From contig JACAUB010000001.1 of the NCBI GenBank assembly GCA_013390605.1, positions 2,372,939 to 2,423,847 on the forward strand: a stretch of DNA of 50,909 nt. Direction: 5' to 3'. The stretch comes from Bacteroidota bacterium (GTDB lineage Bacteria > Bacteroidota > Bacteroidia > Bacteroidales > Cfx3-03). The notes under the pieces were generated by a model, which was given only the letters and a program-made list of their open reading frames with translations, had not been told where the DNA came from and made no database searches. Below, piece by piece: positions 34,046 through 43,275 of this stretch; positions within the stretch are counted from its first letter, which is position 1, and every line of letters starts with the position of its first letter. The position numbers and the translations under genes are program-made.

Positions 34046-36664
34046 TTATTGGATTTTAACCTTAGTTATCTTTAAATCTTTTGCATCGGAACTGCTTCCA
34101 TAGAATACATCATACTCTCCGATAGTTACCTTCATTTTTCCACTAGTCTTATCGAAGAACTCAAAGGCTGATGACGGAAGATCGATGGTGACCTGTTCGG
34201 TTTTGCCTGCTTTAATGGCTACCCGTTTATACCCACGAAGTGTTTTGATGGGACCATCTGTATCATTTATTTTGTGCACATAAACCTGAACAACTTCGGT
34301 TCCGTCACGTTTTCCAGTGTTGGATACTGGAATCGTTAGCGAAAGTTTTTCATCAACACGAATGGTATTCTTGTCAACTTTTGCATCGCCAATAGCAAAT
34401 GTGGTATAGCTTAGGCCATAGCCAAACGGGAATAAAGGGTCGGACATGTAACGATAGGTACGGCCTTTCATAGTGTAATCTTCGAAATCGGCTAACTGAC
34501 CAATGTTCTTGTAGAAGGTGATCGGGAGCTTTCCCGAAGGGTTATAGTTGCCGAAAAGAACCTCAGCTACAGCCTGACCTCCTGATTCGCCACTATACCA
34601 GGCCTGAAGAATCGCATCGCAGCTTTCGGTTTCGGGTGTCAAAGCAATGGCAGAGCCCGAACAGTTGACGAAAATAACCTTCTTCCCTTCTTGTTTCAAA
34701 GCTTTTAAGCAATTACGCTGTACCAAAGGAAGTTCTATATCGGTACGATCGCCTCCCTTGAATCCAGGGTATGATACCGGCATTTCTTCTCCTTCAAGAA
34801 GTGTTGAAAGACCACCTACAAACACTACAACATCAGTCCCCTGAAGCTTCTTTAAAAGGTCGGTATAATTTACATCTACTTCTTTGCCAAAATTAAATTC
34901 AATGTTTGCCTGCCAATTGTTAAGTTGTGCATAGCGGATTTCAATTTTATATTTCTTTCCGCCTTCAACCTTAAATGGAATTCGTGATGGAAGTGTTCTC
35001 CAATTATTATAACTTTTTATTGATTCGCCATTTACAAACAGCTCAAAGTATCCTGTAGCCCCACAATTGAATACAATCTCTTCATCTTTAGATGCTTCAA
35101 AATCAGTTTCATATTTAGCAGAAAAGCGTTCGAGCAAAACGCCAGGTGCAAATTCATGCTGTCCGGCAGTAGTCAATTTTATCGGGTTTACAATCTGCTG
35201 TGTCGCAACAAGATCACCCTTAAAGTCTCTATTATTCCAATAAGTGGCTTTAAACCCTTTTTTACCATCCTTCGAACATTTAGAAAAATAGTTTTCGGTT
35301 ACTTTATCCTCAACCAAATCGCATCCTTTATCATATACTACCTTATCGACTGAAAGTTTAGAAGTAATACCATCGAGAATTGTTATTGTCCTCATAGGGG
35401 TCCCGTTATAATTTCCCCATAACATGACTTTGTCATTAGCATTCGGGCCAATTACAGCTATTTTTTTATTTGATTTCTTTAAGGGAAGAAGATTGTTTTT
35501 ATTCTGAAGAAGTGTCATTGATTCAAGAGCCATATCTAAAGCAAGTTTTCTATGTTCTTCGTTATTTACGACAGACATAGGAATTTTAGTCCAGGGTACT
35601 AATGCATCGTCATCCATTTCACCTAAGTCGAAACGGCCAACTAATACCCGCAACAGGTGCTTGTTTATTTCTTCTTCGGTAATCAGGCCTTTTGAAACAG
35701 CATCGGGTAATTTTTTATAATTATGGTCTATCCATTGGCACTCAACATCAGTCCCGGCCAAAACACCCTTTGATGCTGCATGTATTGCATCAGATGAAAC
35801 TCTATGACTCGTATAAAAATCGGCAATAGCTCCGCAATCAGAAACAACCAGGTATTTAAAGCCCCATTCATCACGAAGGATTTTTTGAAGAAGCCTTGAA
35901 TTACCGCAACAGGGTTCATCATCCAAACGCTGATAGGCACACATCACCTCACGGACATCGGCTCCCTGGACTAATGATTTGAAAGCTGGAAGATACGTTT
36001 CATACAAGTCGCGTGGATCAACATTGTTAAGATTTAAAGAATGTCGGCTCCATTCGGGGCCTGAGTGTACGGCATAATGCTTGGCACAAGCCAGGAGTTT
36101 CCTGTATTTAGCATCGACAGGGCCCTGCAAACCTTTTACAACCGAAACACCCATGCGCGAAGTCAGGTAAGGGTCTTCACCATACGTTTCCTGGCCTCGT
36201 CCCCAGCGTGGGTCGCGAAAAATATTGACATTGGGTGTCCAGACTGATAGACTTAAAAAACGCTGGTTTTCTAATCCCTTTGCCATGGCTTCATTATACT
36301 TGGCACGGGTTTCATCTGAAACAGCGTTGAAAATACGATAAACAAGTTCTTCGTCGAACGAAGCAGCCATACCCACAGGCTCGGGAAAAACTGTAACATT
36401 ACTATTATTGGCGAGACCGTGCAAAGCTTCGCTCCACCAGTTGAATTTTTTAATACCCAGACGAGGGATGGCATCTGAGATATCGCACATTAAGGTAGCT
36501 TTTTCGCTTAATGTTAAACGGGATATTAAATCTTTAGCCCTTTCTTCGGAGCTTAAACCAGAATTTTGATAAGGCAATTGCTGTCCCAATAGACTTACAG
36601 GGAATAAGAGGATTGCCAGAATAAAAAGACTCTTAGTGGTGATTTGTTGTATTAATGTTTTCAT
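34046..36664 (-). CDS. Glycoside hydrolase family 3 beta-glucosidase/xylosidase with PA14 insert
   Basis: The frame opens at 36799, but the ATG at 36664 gives a signal peptide (MKTLIQQITTKSLFILAILL) and an 872-aa protein, so that start is preferred. Order: GH3 N-domain with catalytic nucleophile Asp in LVVSDCGAI, GH3 C-domain interrupted by a PA14-like domain (KGFKATYWNNRDFKGD onward), the acid-bearing loop LEGEEM, and a C-terminal fibronectin-like domain. The layout matches Bacteroidota xylan 1,4-beta-xylosidases. It is the first gene of a minus-strand operon with GH43 and a LytS/LytTR pair; no susC/susD pair is present beside it. Confidence 0.92.
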   Translation of the reverse strand: MKTLIQQITTKSLFILAILLFPVSLLGQQLPYQNSGLSSEERAKDLISRLTLSEKATLMCDISDAIPRLGIKKFNWWSEALHGLANNSNVTVFPEPVGMAASFDEELVYRIFNAVSDETRAKYNEAMAKGLENQRFLSLSVWTPNVNIFRDPRWGRGQETYGEDPYLTSRMGVSVVKGLQGPVDAKYRKLLACAKHYAVHSGPEWSRHSLNLNNVDPRDLYETYLPAFKSLVQGADVREVMCAYQRLDDEPCCGNSRLLQKILRDEWGFKYLVVSDCGAIADFYTSHRVSSDAIHAASKGVLAGTDVECQWIDHNYKKLPDAVSKGLITEEEINKHLLRVLVGRFDLGEMDDDALVPWTKIPMSVVNNEEHRKLALDMALESMTLLQNKNNLLPLKKSNKKIAVIGPNANDKVMLWGNYNGTPMRTITILDGITSKLSVDKVVYDKGCDLVEDKVTENYFSKCSKDGKKGFKATYWNNRDFKGDLVATQQIVNPIKLTTAGQHEFAPGVLLERFSAKYETDFEASKDEEIVFNCGATGYFELFVNGESIKSYNNWRTLPSRIPFKVEGGKKYKIEIRYAQLNNWQANIEFNFGKEVDVNYTDLLKKLQGTDVVVFVGGLSTLLEGEEMPVSYPGFKGGDRTDIELPLVQRNCLKALKQEGKKVIFVNCSGSAIALTPETESCDAILQAWYSGESGGQAVAEVLFGNYNPSGKLPITFYKNIGQLADFEDYTMKGRTYRYMSDPLFPFGYGLSYTTFAIGDAKVDKNTIRVDEKLSLTIPVSNTGKRDGTEVVQVYVHKINDTDGPIKTLRGYKRVAIKAGKTEQVTIDLPSSAFEFFDKTSGKMKVTIGEYDVFYGSSSDAKDLKITKVKIQ

Positions 36665-36836
36665 AATATATATAATTGTTATCTGATAAATATAATACAC
36701 AAAGTATTGATTTCTAAAGATCTCCTCCCGAAGATTAATTTTGTAGTTACAATTATGAACAAATGTACAAACTTTACCGAACAACTGGTTTCTAATCAAT
36801 TAATAATATTACTGAATAAAGCTAAATTATAAATGT

Positions 36837-37241
36837 TTATTCATGGATATTTTTAAGGTAGATGAACCTGCTGACATGCCCTAGAATAAATATTGTGGTG
36901 TAGTTAAGCCATATCCATGGAGATTGATCTATAAAAAATGTCCAATTCGGCTTTTGGTTGAAAAGAATGGGAACCATTAAGATATAAAACAGGGCATCGA
37001 ATAGAAAAGAAAGAACAATCCATAATATTACAAGCCGATTTGTTTCTTTTAATATTTCAGGACCTATGCATTTGGCCTTTTTAAGGTATAAATAGAACAG
37101 ATACCCAAATACTACAGGCATCAATGTGAAAATGGTAATCCACATTAGTTTAATATTGATATAGTACGTTACAAATCCAACAGTTGTGGCAATTACGTAT
37201 CCTATCAAAAACAATTGAATAGACATCTTTAAATTTTTCAT
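36837..37241 (-). CDS. Small four-helix membrane protein
   Basis: A 134-aa protein with four hydrophobic segments (LFLIGYVIATTVGFVTYYI, IFTLMPVVFGYLFYLYL, LVILWIVLSFLFDALFYIL, WIWLNYTTIFILGHVS). No catalytic or binding motif is recognised. It lies 97 bp downstream of another 134-aa membrane protein gene on the same strand, and the two may be co-transcribed; they are not clearly homologous. Family unknown. Confidence 0.65.
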   Translation of the reverse strand: MKNLKMSIQLFLIGYVIATTVGFVTYYINIKLMWITIFTLMPVVFGYLFYLYLKKAKCIGPEILKETNRLVILWIVLSFLFDALFYILMVPILFNQKPNWTFFIDQSPWIWLNYTTIFILGHVSRFIYLKNIHE

Positions 37242-37337
37242 TTTAGCAATTTAAGGGTTAAATAAATGAGTTAGGTGTTTAGCTTATACAAGGCTTATCA
37301 GAACAACAAAAGCAGCAAATAGAAAGAGGTGAAGAAC

Positions 37338-37742
37338 TTAATGATGATATGTTCCGCTGATTAAGTCGCGCCACCATGGTACATAAAAAAGTGGCATATA
37401 ATCATGCCAGTCAAAGAGGAATGAAAAGAAGATGTGAATTGCCGGAGCCATTAGTATTGCCAGTGGTATGTAAATGAACAATTCACGCCTGGACATGCGT
37501 AACAGGACAATGGGAAACAGGTAGGTCATCAGCACAGGTATGCCATAAAAGATCCACCAGGGCAATTCTTTGCTGTAGGTAATACGCGCAAAGATCATTC
37601 CTCCTGCAGTAACGAGAAGTGTGATGAGAAGTAACGTTAGGTATGGACGAGGAGAACGTTTTCGGACGGTAAAAGTGAGTACGACAAAGTAAACAACCAT
37701 GGCTGCTAACAGATACACCAGAAACTGAATTATTCCATTCAT
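37338..37742 (-). CDS. Small four-helix membrane protein
   Basis: A 134-aa protein with four hydrophobic segments (FLVYLLAAMVVYFVVLTF, YLTLLLITLLVTAGGMIF, IFYGIPVLMTYLFPIVLL, FIYIPLAILMAPAIHIFF) and a Trp/His-rich tail ending GTYHH. No motif is recognised. It is upstream of the other 134-aa membrane protein on the same strand. Family unknown. Confidence 0.65.
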   Translation of the reverse strand: MNGIIQFLVYLLAAMVVYFVVLTFTVRKRSPRPYLTLLLITLLVTAGGMIFARITYSKELPWWIFYGIPVLMTYLFPIVLLRMSRRELFIYIPLAILMAPAIHIFFSFLFDWHDYMPLFYVPWWRDLISGTYHH

Positions 37743-37908
37743 TGAGTTTAGATTTTAAATGTTATTTTTAAATACATGATGTAATTAAACTGAAAGGATA
37801 ATTTCTGGTTATCCTTCTTTTCACTGCAAAGTTTATTGATCAGCTAATCATTGCAAAATAAAGATGACCGATTGGTTAAAAATCGGAGATGAAATACAGT
37901 AGGAAGGG

Positions 37909-38103
37909 ATGAATTTATCATCAGTTAAAGCAAGACTATATCGCTATTGTAGTTTTAGGCCTAAAGAATATCCGTTTACGCCAACGAAAGGAAATACCAA
38001 ACAACACCAATGGGATTGGAGTGTTACATTAGAAAGAAAGATTGGGCGTATGATGAAAAGATTTACGAAATACTGTGGTCAGGATTTTAAACAATTTGGG
38101 TAA
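37909..38103 (+). CDS. Doubtful 64-aa ORF
   Basis: A 64-codon plus-strand frame, rich in Lys/Arg (NLSSVKARLYRYCSFRPKEY), between two minus-strand genes, and followed within 3 bp by a strong terminator hairpin. The terminator placement is the only argument for a real gene. No family is recognised; it could be a remnant. Confidence 0.25.
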   Translation: MNLSSVKARLYRYCSFRPKEYPFTPTKGNTKQHQWDWSVTLERKIGRMMKRFTKYCGQDFKQFG

Positions 38104-38106
38104 ATA

Positions 38107-38158
38107 AAAAGATCTGATGTTAACATCTCACTAAAGAAATGTTGACATCAGATCTTTT
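38107..38158. terminator. Bidirectional terminator
   Basis: 20-bp arms 38107-38126 and 38139-38158 pair at 19 positions with one G-T wobble, starting AAAAGATCTGATG and ending CAGATCTTTT. A-run and T-run flanks allow use in both directions, mainly for the receptor gene region on the minus strand. Confidence 0.75.
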
Positions 38159-38208
38159 AGATCTACCAGCAATAGACTTCGTTATAACCTGATAAGGATA
38201 ACCGTTAT

Positions 38209-40704
38209 TTACTCAATTCCAGAAGGGTTCATCTGATTATCTTCTGTTTTATGCTCATTCTTGAACTCCATCTTTCCAAATTTGTAGGTGAAGTTAAATC
38301 CAAAGGAACGAAATGGCATCTGACGGTAATTTACGATTGTAAAATTTGTTCCGGTCAGATTTGTTTTCATGTTTACATATTTATCAAAGAAGTTGTTGGC
38401 AGTGAGGGCAAAACTGGCCTTCTTCTTTAAAAACTGTTTGCGGAAGGCAACGTTGTAGTATGTAAAGGAGGGCATTTTCCCTTGCGCATTAAGCCTGGAA
38501 GAATTAAAATTGCCCATTGCTTCTACAATCATGTTACTACTAACCTGATAAGATGCATTTAGGTTCGCCCGGTAGTTAATCCCGTGGATATCTCCACCTG
38601 AAGGAAGTCCGGTGTGTATATATCGATCAAAGAAAGAAATATTGGTCCGGAGTTCGAGCTTGTCTTTAATTGGATAGGATGCAAATAAATTGACACCATA
38701 ATTATCTTCCCGTCCTATATTTTCGCGGGTACTGATTGCAACATTAGTGTACGTTGAATCACCAATTTTGTAAGTGGGATAGAACTGGGTATAGGATTGA
38801 ATATCATCTTTGTTCCCACGATAAAATAAGGTAGCATTAATGTTGGACCCATTGTTAAACGATGTGCTATAGCTTAATTCGAGCTTGTCGCCTATTTCTG
38901 GACGGAGATTCTGATTACCGGTAGAAATATTCTTTGGATCACTGGCATCAATAAAAGGGTTCATATCCCTGTAATCGGGACGCTGAATGCGGCGAGAGTA
39001 ACTGAGCTTAATGTTTTGGTGGTCTTCAAACGTCCGTGAAAAGACGATGGATGGAACCACCGAATTTAATGGCTTTAGGTTTATAAGTCCGGTATGTAGA
39101 AAATCAGCATTAGCTTCAGAATATTCATCACGTAAACCCGTTTTAATGTCAAGCGCTTTAAATAATTTGAAGCTGATAGAAAGATATCCTGCGTAAACAT
39201 TTCGATTATAATGTACTAATGAAGATTGTGTAGTGCTGTATTCGTAGTCGCCGGTTGTGGTATTTAATAAATAGACATCAGAGGTACTGTTTATCTTGTC
39301 GTGGGTCATTTTTGCTCCTGTTTCTAACACGACATCTTTACCTAGTGGTTGTACATAATTAACTTCAAGATTTGTCTCGTTTTGAAGACCTGGGTTTCTG
39401 GCATATGAACCGTTATATATTGTCATAGGCATCAGATGATTCTGTGTCTGGTCATAGTAGGAATATTTATTGCCATCTGAAGAATTAAACAAAATCTCAA
39501 AATCCTGCCCCTCCTTTTTAAATTTCCGCTTATAGTTTAATCCCCATTCGTAAGAATACTGATGAAATTTGTTCGAAGTAAAGATCTGATCATTAATATC
39601 TGAAAGCTGAATTCCAACATCATCATGTAAAAGGGTTTGGCGATTAGCACTTCCGGTACTTGTATTTTCAAAATAATTGTAATTGACCGTTGCAGAAATA
39701 TTATCACGTGGTGTTAAGTCCCAATCCATACCAATACCGGATTGATACCCATCACGAGTGAAGTCATTGCTACCATTTTGAAGCAAACGTGAAGTGGTCG
39801 TTGCATCCTCTGACTTACGATCCATATTGCTAAGCGTAGTAGAAAGCAATTGGGCATTTCCACTGAAGAAACCATGCAGACCAAAGTTACCGTGACGCAT
39901 ACTCAGATTTAACGAACCATTCTCTAAACGTGTACCGGTAGATAAAGAGAGGTTTCCATTGAAGCCAATGGCCTTATTTTTCTTCAGTATAATATTAATG
40001 ATTCCTCCTGTTCCTTCTGCATCATATTTTGCTCCCGGACTGGTAATGATCTCAATGTTTTGGATCTGGCTGGCTGGAATCGATTGTAATACATCGGTTA
40101 TATTACTACCAAAAAGGACAGAAGGTTTTCCATCAATTAAAAAACGAATGTTTGAATTACCTTGTAACTCTACATTTCCGTCAATATCAACGGCAATCTG
40201 TGGAACCTTTTTCAATACATCAGTTGCCACACCAGTGAGTGAACTGACGTCCTTCTCCGTATTGTAAACCATCTTATCGATTTTGTTTTCAATAAGTTGT
40301 TTCTTCGCTGTGATGGTTACCCCTTGTAATGTAGTTTGCGAGCTTGCTAATTTGATATCATCAAAAGCAACAGAACGATTGTTTTTATTTAGAACAACAT
40401 TAAGCTTCTCAATTTTTTGATATCCTAAAAAATCAAAAACCACTTTATACTTGCCATCTGGCACATTGGTGAGTTTAAAGAGCCCTTTACTGTCTGCAAT
40501 TACACCATTCACCAATTTATTCTGATCCTGAGTAAACAATCGTATTGTCGTATATTGAATGGGATCACCCGTTTGGGCATCAACTATTCTTCCTGATATT
40601 TTACCGGTTGCTCTGTTTGCGGTTTGAGCCTGACTGTAAAAAATAGTTAGTAAAAACAATAAGGTAAATGCAATTAAACGTTTGAAAAAGTTCATGTAGT
40701 TCAT
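38209..40704 (-). CDS. TonB-dependent-type outer-membrane receptor with CarboxypepD_reg domain
   Basis: An 831-aa outer-membrane protein. Signal peptide (FFKRLIAFTLLFLLTIFYSQAQ), carboxypeptidase-regulatory-like domain at about 32-115 (GKISGRIVDAQTGDPI), plug domain (about 140-245, with RFLIDGKPSVLFGSN and IINIILKKN), then a long barrel of the OMP_b-brl_3 type. It lacks the SusC signature and has no SusD neighbour, so the ligand is unknown. A -7 element TACCTTTG lies 68 bp upstream on the minus strand. It is divergent from gapA. The start could also be the second Met, three codons in. Confidence 0.88.
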   Translation of the reverse strand: MNYMNFFKRLIAFTLLFLLTIFYSQAQTANRATGKISGRIVDAQTGDPIQYTTIRLFTQDQNKLVNGVIADSKGLFKLTNVPDGKYKVVFDFLGYQKIEKLNVVLNKNNRSVAFDDIKLASSQTTLQGVTITAKKQLIENKIDKMVYNTEKDVSSLTGVATDVLKKVPQIAVDIDGNVELQGNSNIRFLIDGKPSVLFGSNITDVLQSIPASQIQNIEIITSPGAKYDAEGTGGIINIILKKNKAIGFNGNLSLSTGTRLENGSLNLSMRHGNFGLHGFFSGNAQLLSTTLSNMDRKSEDATTTSRLLQNGSNDFTRDGYQSGIGMDWDLTPRDNISATVNYNYFENTSTGSANRQTLLHDDVGIQLSDINDQIFTSNKFHQYSYEWGLNYKRKFKKEGQDFEILFNSSDGNKYSYYDQTQNHLMPMTIYNGSYARNPGLQNETNLEVNYVQPLGKDVVLETGAKMTHDKINSTSDVYLLNTTTGDYEYSTTQSSLVHYNRNVYAGYLSISFKLFKALDIKTGLRDEYSEANADFLHTGLINLKPLNSVVPSIVFSRTFEDHQNIKLSYSRRIQRPDYRDMNPFIDASDPKNISTGNQNLRPEIGDKLELSYSTSFNNGSNINATLFYRGNKDDIQSYTQFYPTYKIGDSTYTNVAISTRENIGREDNYGVNLFASYPIKDKLELRTNISFFDRYIHTGLPSGGDIHGINYRANLNASYQVSSNMIVEAMGNFNSSRLNAQGKMPSFTYYNVAFRKQFLKKKASFALTANNFFDKYVNMKTNLTGTNFTIVNYRQMPFRSFGFNFTYKFGKMEFKNEHKTEDNQMNPSGIE

Positions 40705-40771
40705 AATGAGATATAAAAACGATTAAGTTTGGGTTGTTTTATTCTGTTTTTTGACAAACAAAAAACGGGTG

Positions 40772-40779
40772 CAAAGGTA
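40772..40779 (-). promoter_or_regulatory. -7 promoter element TACCTTTG for the receptor gene
   Basis: CAAAGGTA on the + strand is the complement of a TAnnTTTG match, 68 bp before the receptor start codon. Confidence 0.5.
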
Positions 40780-40989
40780 ATTTTGAAAACTGAAGAAAAA
40801 ATGAAGAAAAAGATTGATTGTCTATTATTCACATCTTTTAACGAATTCGTTAAAAATGTTAGTTATCGTTGTAGAGGATCAAGATGTTAATTTGAATATG
40901 AGTAAAGGGATTGGATAATTATAAATTCAGTTAGTGGAATTGGCAGTAAATGACGGAATATTGTCATTTCAGACATTAATTTTCTATTG

Positions 40990-40997
40990 TAACTTTG
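40990..40997 (+). promoter_or_regulatory. -7 promoter element TAACTTTG for gapA
   Basis: Matches TAnnTTTG, 48 bp before gapA, with TTTC (40967-40970) at a suitable -33 distance. The rest of the 341-bp space between the receptor gene and gapA shows nothing further. Confidence 0.5.
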
Positions 40998-41045
40998 GAC
41001 TATTAAATAATTAAAGTTTATAATAATTTATTAATTGACTGTTAT

Positions 41046-42044
41046 ATGATTAAAGTTGCTATTAATGGATTTGGTCGAATAGGACGTTTGGCTTTCCGTG
41101 AGATTATGAAAAGTAACAAATTAGAAGTTGTTGCGATTAATGATTTAAGTGCACCATCCATGCTGGCTTACCTGCTTAAATATGATTCCATTCAGGGCAC
41201 TTACAAAGGGAATGTAGAGCACACAGACAATGCACTTATTGTAGATAAGAAGACCATTGCAGTGTACGCTGAACGGAATCCTCAGAACCTTCCCTGGGCA
41301 AAACATCAGGTCGATCTGGTATTGGAATGTACCGGCATCTTTGAATCGAAAGAGAAGGCTTCTGCTCATTTCACTGCAGGTGCCAAAAAAGTGATTATCT
41401 CTGCACCATCAGACAAGGATGTGAAAACAATTGTCTATAATGTAAATCATCAGATCCTGCAAAATACGGATCAACTGATCAGTTGTGCTTCATGTACTAC
41501 TAACTGCCTCGCCCCTATGGCCAAAGTGCTTAACGACAACTTTGGAATAGTGACAGGACAAATGACGACAATACATGCCTATACCAATTCGCAGCCATTG
41601 ATGGATACACCCGACCCCAAAGTGAATTATCGTAAATCAAGAGCTGCTGCCAATAACATTGTTCCATACACCACTGGAGCAGCTAAAGCAATTGGGTTGG
41701 TAATTCCCGAACTACAAGGTAAACTTGATGGTTCTTCGCAACGTATACCGGTTCATTCAGGTTCTGTTGTAGAGTTGTTTACAATTCTGAAGAAGAATGT
41801 CAGTGTTGAGGAGATCAATAAAACGATGAAATCGGCTGCAAATGAGTCGTACGGCTATACTGAAGATCAGATTGTATCGAGTGATGTGATAGGAATTAAC
41901 TTCGGTTCGCTTTTCGATGCCACGCAAACCAAAGTGGTTACTGTTGATGAAAAACAGTTGGTAAAAACAGTAGCCTGGTATGATAATGAGATGTCATTTG
42001 TATCACAGATGGTAAGAACTGCAGCATATTTCGGGGCACTATAA
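41046..42044 (+). CDS. gapA: Glyceraldehyde-3-phosphate dehydrogenase, type I
   Basis: A 332-aa glycolytic enzyme that oxidises glyceraldehyde 3-phosphate with NAD and phosphate. NAD-binding [15 protein letters not shown] (7-21), catalytic Cys150 in [12 protein letters not shown] and His177 in TTIHAYT. Substrate-binding [13 protein letters not shown] and the C-terminal WYDNEMSFV are also present. Asp33 (VAINDL) fits NAD preference. The gene is complete, with its own promoter and a hairpin terminator. Species of this phylum often have more than one copy, so whether this is the main glycolytic form is not certain. Confidence 0.96.
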   Translation: MIKVAINGFGRIGRLAFREIMKSNKLEVVAINDLSAPSMLAYLLKYDSIQGTYKGNVEHTDNALIVDKKTIAVYAERNPQNLPWAKHQVDLVLECTGIFESKEKASAHFTAGAKKVIISAPSDKDVKTIVYNVNHQILQNTDQLISCASCTTNCLAPMAKVLNDNFGIVTGQMTTIHAYTNSQPLMDTPDPKVNYRKSRAAANNIVPYTTGAAKAIGLVIPELQGKLDGSSQRIPVHSGSVVELFTILKKNVSVEEINKTMKSAANESYGYTEDQIVSSDVIGINFGSLFDATQTKVVTVDEKQLVKTVAWYDNEMSFVSQMVRTAAYFGAL

Positions 42045-42074
42045 AATAGATATTAGTAATGCGGTTAGTCTAGA

Positions 42075-42109
42075 AAAGAGGCTGTTTCAAACTTTGAGAC
42101 AGCCTCTTT
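42075..42109. terminator. Bidirectional terminator between gapA and the GlxA-type gene
   Basis: 17-base arms starting AAAGAGGCTGTTTC, with one G-T wobble, closed by a tiny loop. On the minus strand it is followed by TTTTC, so it can serve both convergent genes. Confidence 0.75.
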
Positions 42110-42185
42110 CATTTGAAGAGCGACCTGATAAAGCACATCAATATTAAAATCTCAAAAAGAATAAAGATTTTTCTGAGACAGCTTC

Positions 42186-43178
42186 TTATGCAAATGCAGT
42201 TGCGAAGCTCCTCCGGTAATCACTGGGAGTAGTTTTCATATGTCGTAAAAACAACCTTCGCAAAGCATCGGCATTACCAACACCACATTCATTTGATATT
42301 TCATCCAGTGTAAGTTTGGTTTCCTCCAGTCTGCGACGTGCCGTTTCTAAACGAAGCTTCTCAATATATTTTGCGGGGGTAATGCCTGATTCGCGTAAAA
42401 AGACACGGGCAAAATTCCGGGGACTCATTGATGCTCTTTCGGCTAATATTTCAACGGTAAGATCTTCATCCAGATGCTCAATGACCCAATCCTGTATATC
42501 ACGAATCGGTTCGTAATCTACTTTCTGATGTGTAAGCATAATACTGAACTGTGACTGATTGCCGGGACGCTTTAAGAACAGCACCAATTGGCGGGCCACT
42601 GCAAGCGCAATATCTCTGCCATAGTCTTCTTCCACCAAAGCCAACGATAAATCCATTCCTGTTGATATGCCAGCCGAAGTATAGACATTACCATCTTTTA
42701 CAAAAATAGGATCACGCTCTACCTTCACTTTGGGATAACTTCTGGCCAGTTTATCACACACCCTCCAATGCGTAGTTGCTCTCTTGCCGTTCAATATTCC
42801 GGCTTCGGCCAGGATGAAAGCACCGGCACAGATTGAACCAACACGACGAGTAGTGGTTGAATGTTCCCTGAGCCAGTTTAAGGTTTCTTTAACCACCATA
42901 TTTTCAGTCGTATTAGTATTACCGGTTACCAATACGGTATCTACTTCATAATCGATGGTTTTAATGGTTCCTTCGGTTATAATTGGCAAACCTGAAGAGG
43001 TTTTAACTATTTTGGAGGACTGGGTTGATAGTACATGCAACGTGTAGGGCTGATTCGTATTTTGGGCGTACGTATTAATGTAATCATTTGCCTTTGAAAA
43101 AACCTCTAAGGGCCCGGCTATATCAAGAATAGAAGTATTAGGCGGTGCTATCAGAACAATGTGTTTTGTCATATCCAT
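42186..43178 (-). CDS. GlxA-family transcriptional regulator (DJ-1/PfpI plus AraC HTH)
   Basis: A 330-aa regulator. The N-terminal class-I-amidotransferase-like domain (about 5-190) has the elbow Cys117 in VGSICAGAFILAEAG and the opening IVLIAPPNTSILDIAGPLEVF. The C-terminal AraC domain (about 225-325) has LAERASMSPRNFARVF and DEISNECGVGNADALRRLF. GlxA-type proteins sense small molecules, often nitrogen compounds, but no catabolic neighbour reveals the target here. It is convergent with gapA and follows the siderophore receptor on the same strand. Confidence 0.92.
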   Translation of the reverse strand: MDMTKHIVLIAPPNTSILDIAGPLEVFSKANDYINTYAQNTNQPYTLHVLSTQSSKIVKTSSGLPIITEGTIKTIDYEVDTVLVTGNTNTTENMVVKETLNWLREHSTTTRRVGSICAGAFILAEAGILNGKRATTHWRVCDKLARSYPKVKVERDPIFVKDGNVYTSAGISTGMDLSLALVEEDYGRDIALAVARQLVLFLKRPGNQSQFSIMLTHQKVDYEPIRDIQDWVIEHLDEDLTVEILAERASMSPRNFARVFLRESGITPAKYIEKLRLETARRRLEETKLTLDEISNECGVGNADALRRLFLRHMKTTPSDYRRSFATAFA

Positions 43179-43275
43179 AAGTTATAGTAGCTATAGAACT
43201 AACAAAATTAAATCAAAAAAGATTGTCAGTAAAGACATTTATCCTGCAATATCTGCCAGAATAGAATATCCATTT

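Larger units (their letters stand above)
37743..38208. other. 466-bp region with one doubtful ORF and a terminator
   Basis: Apart from a weak 64-codon frame (37909-38103) and a strong bidirectional terminator (38107-38158), nothing is recognisable here. Confidence 0.4.

Noticed and set aside
36665..36799. 45-codon N-terminal extension of the GH3 gene
   Set aside because: It would bury the clear signal peptide that begins at the ATG at 36664; the extension is basic and unlike a secretion signal.
38209..40704. Polysaccharide utilisation locus with SusC/SusD
   Set aside because: The receptor lacks SusC hallmarks, has no SusD neighbour and is separated from the GH3/GH43 operon by other genes and a terminator.
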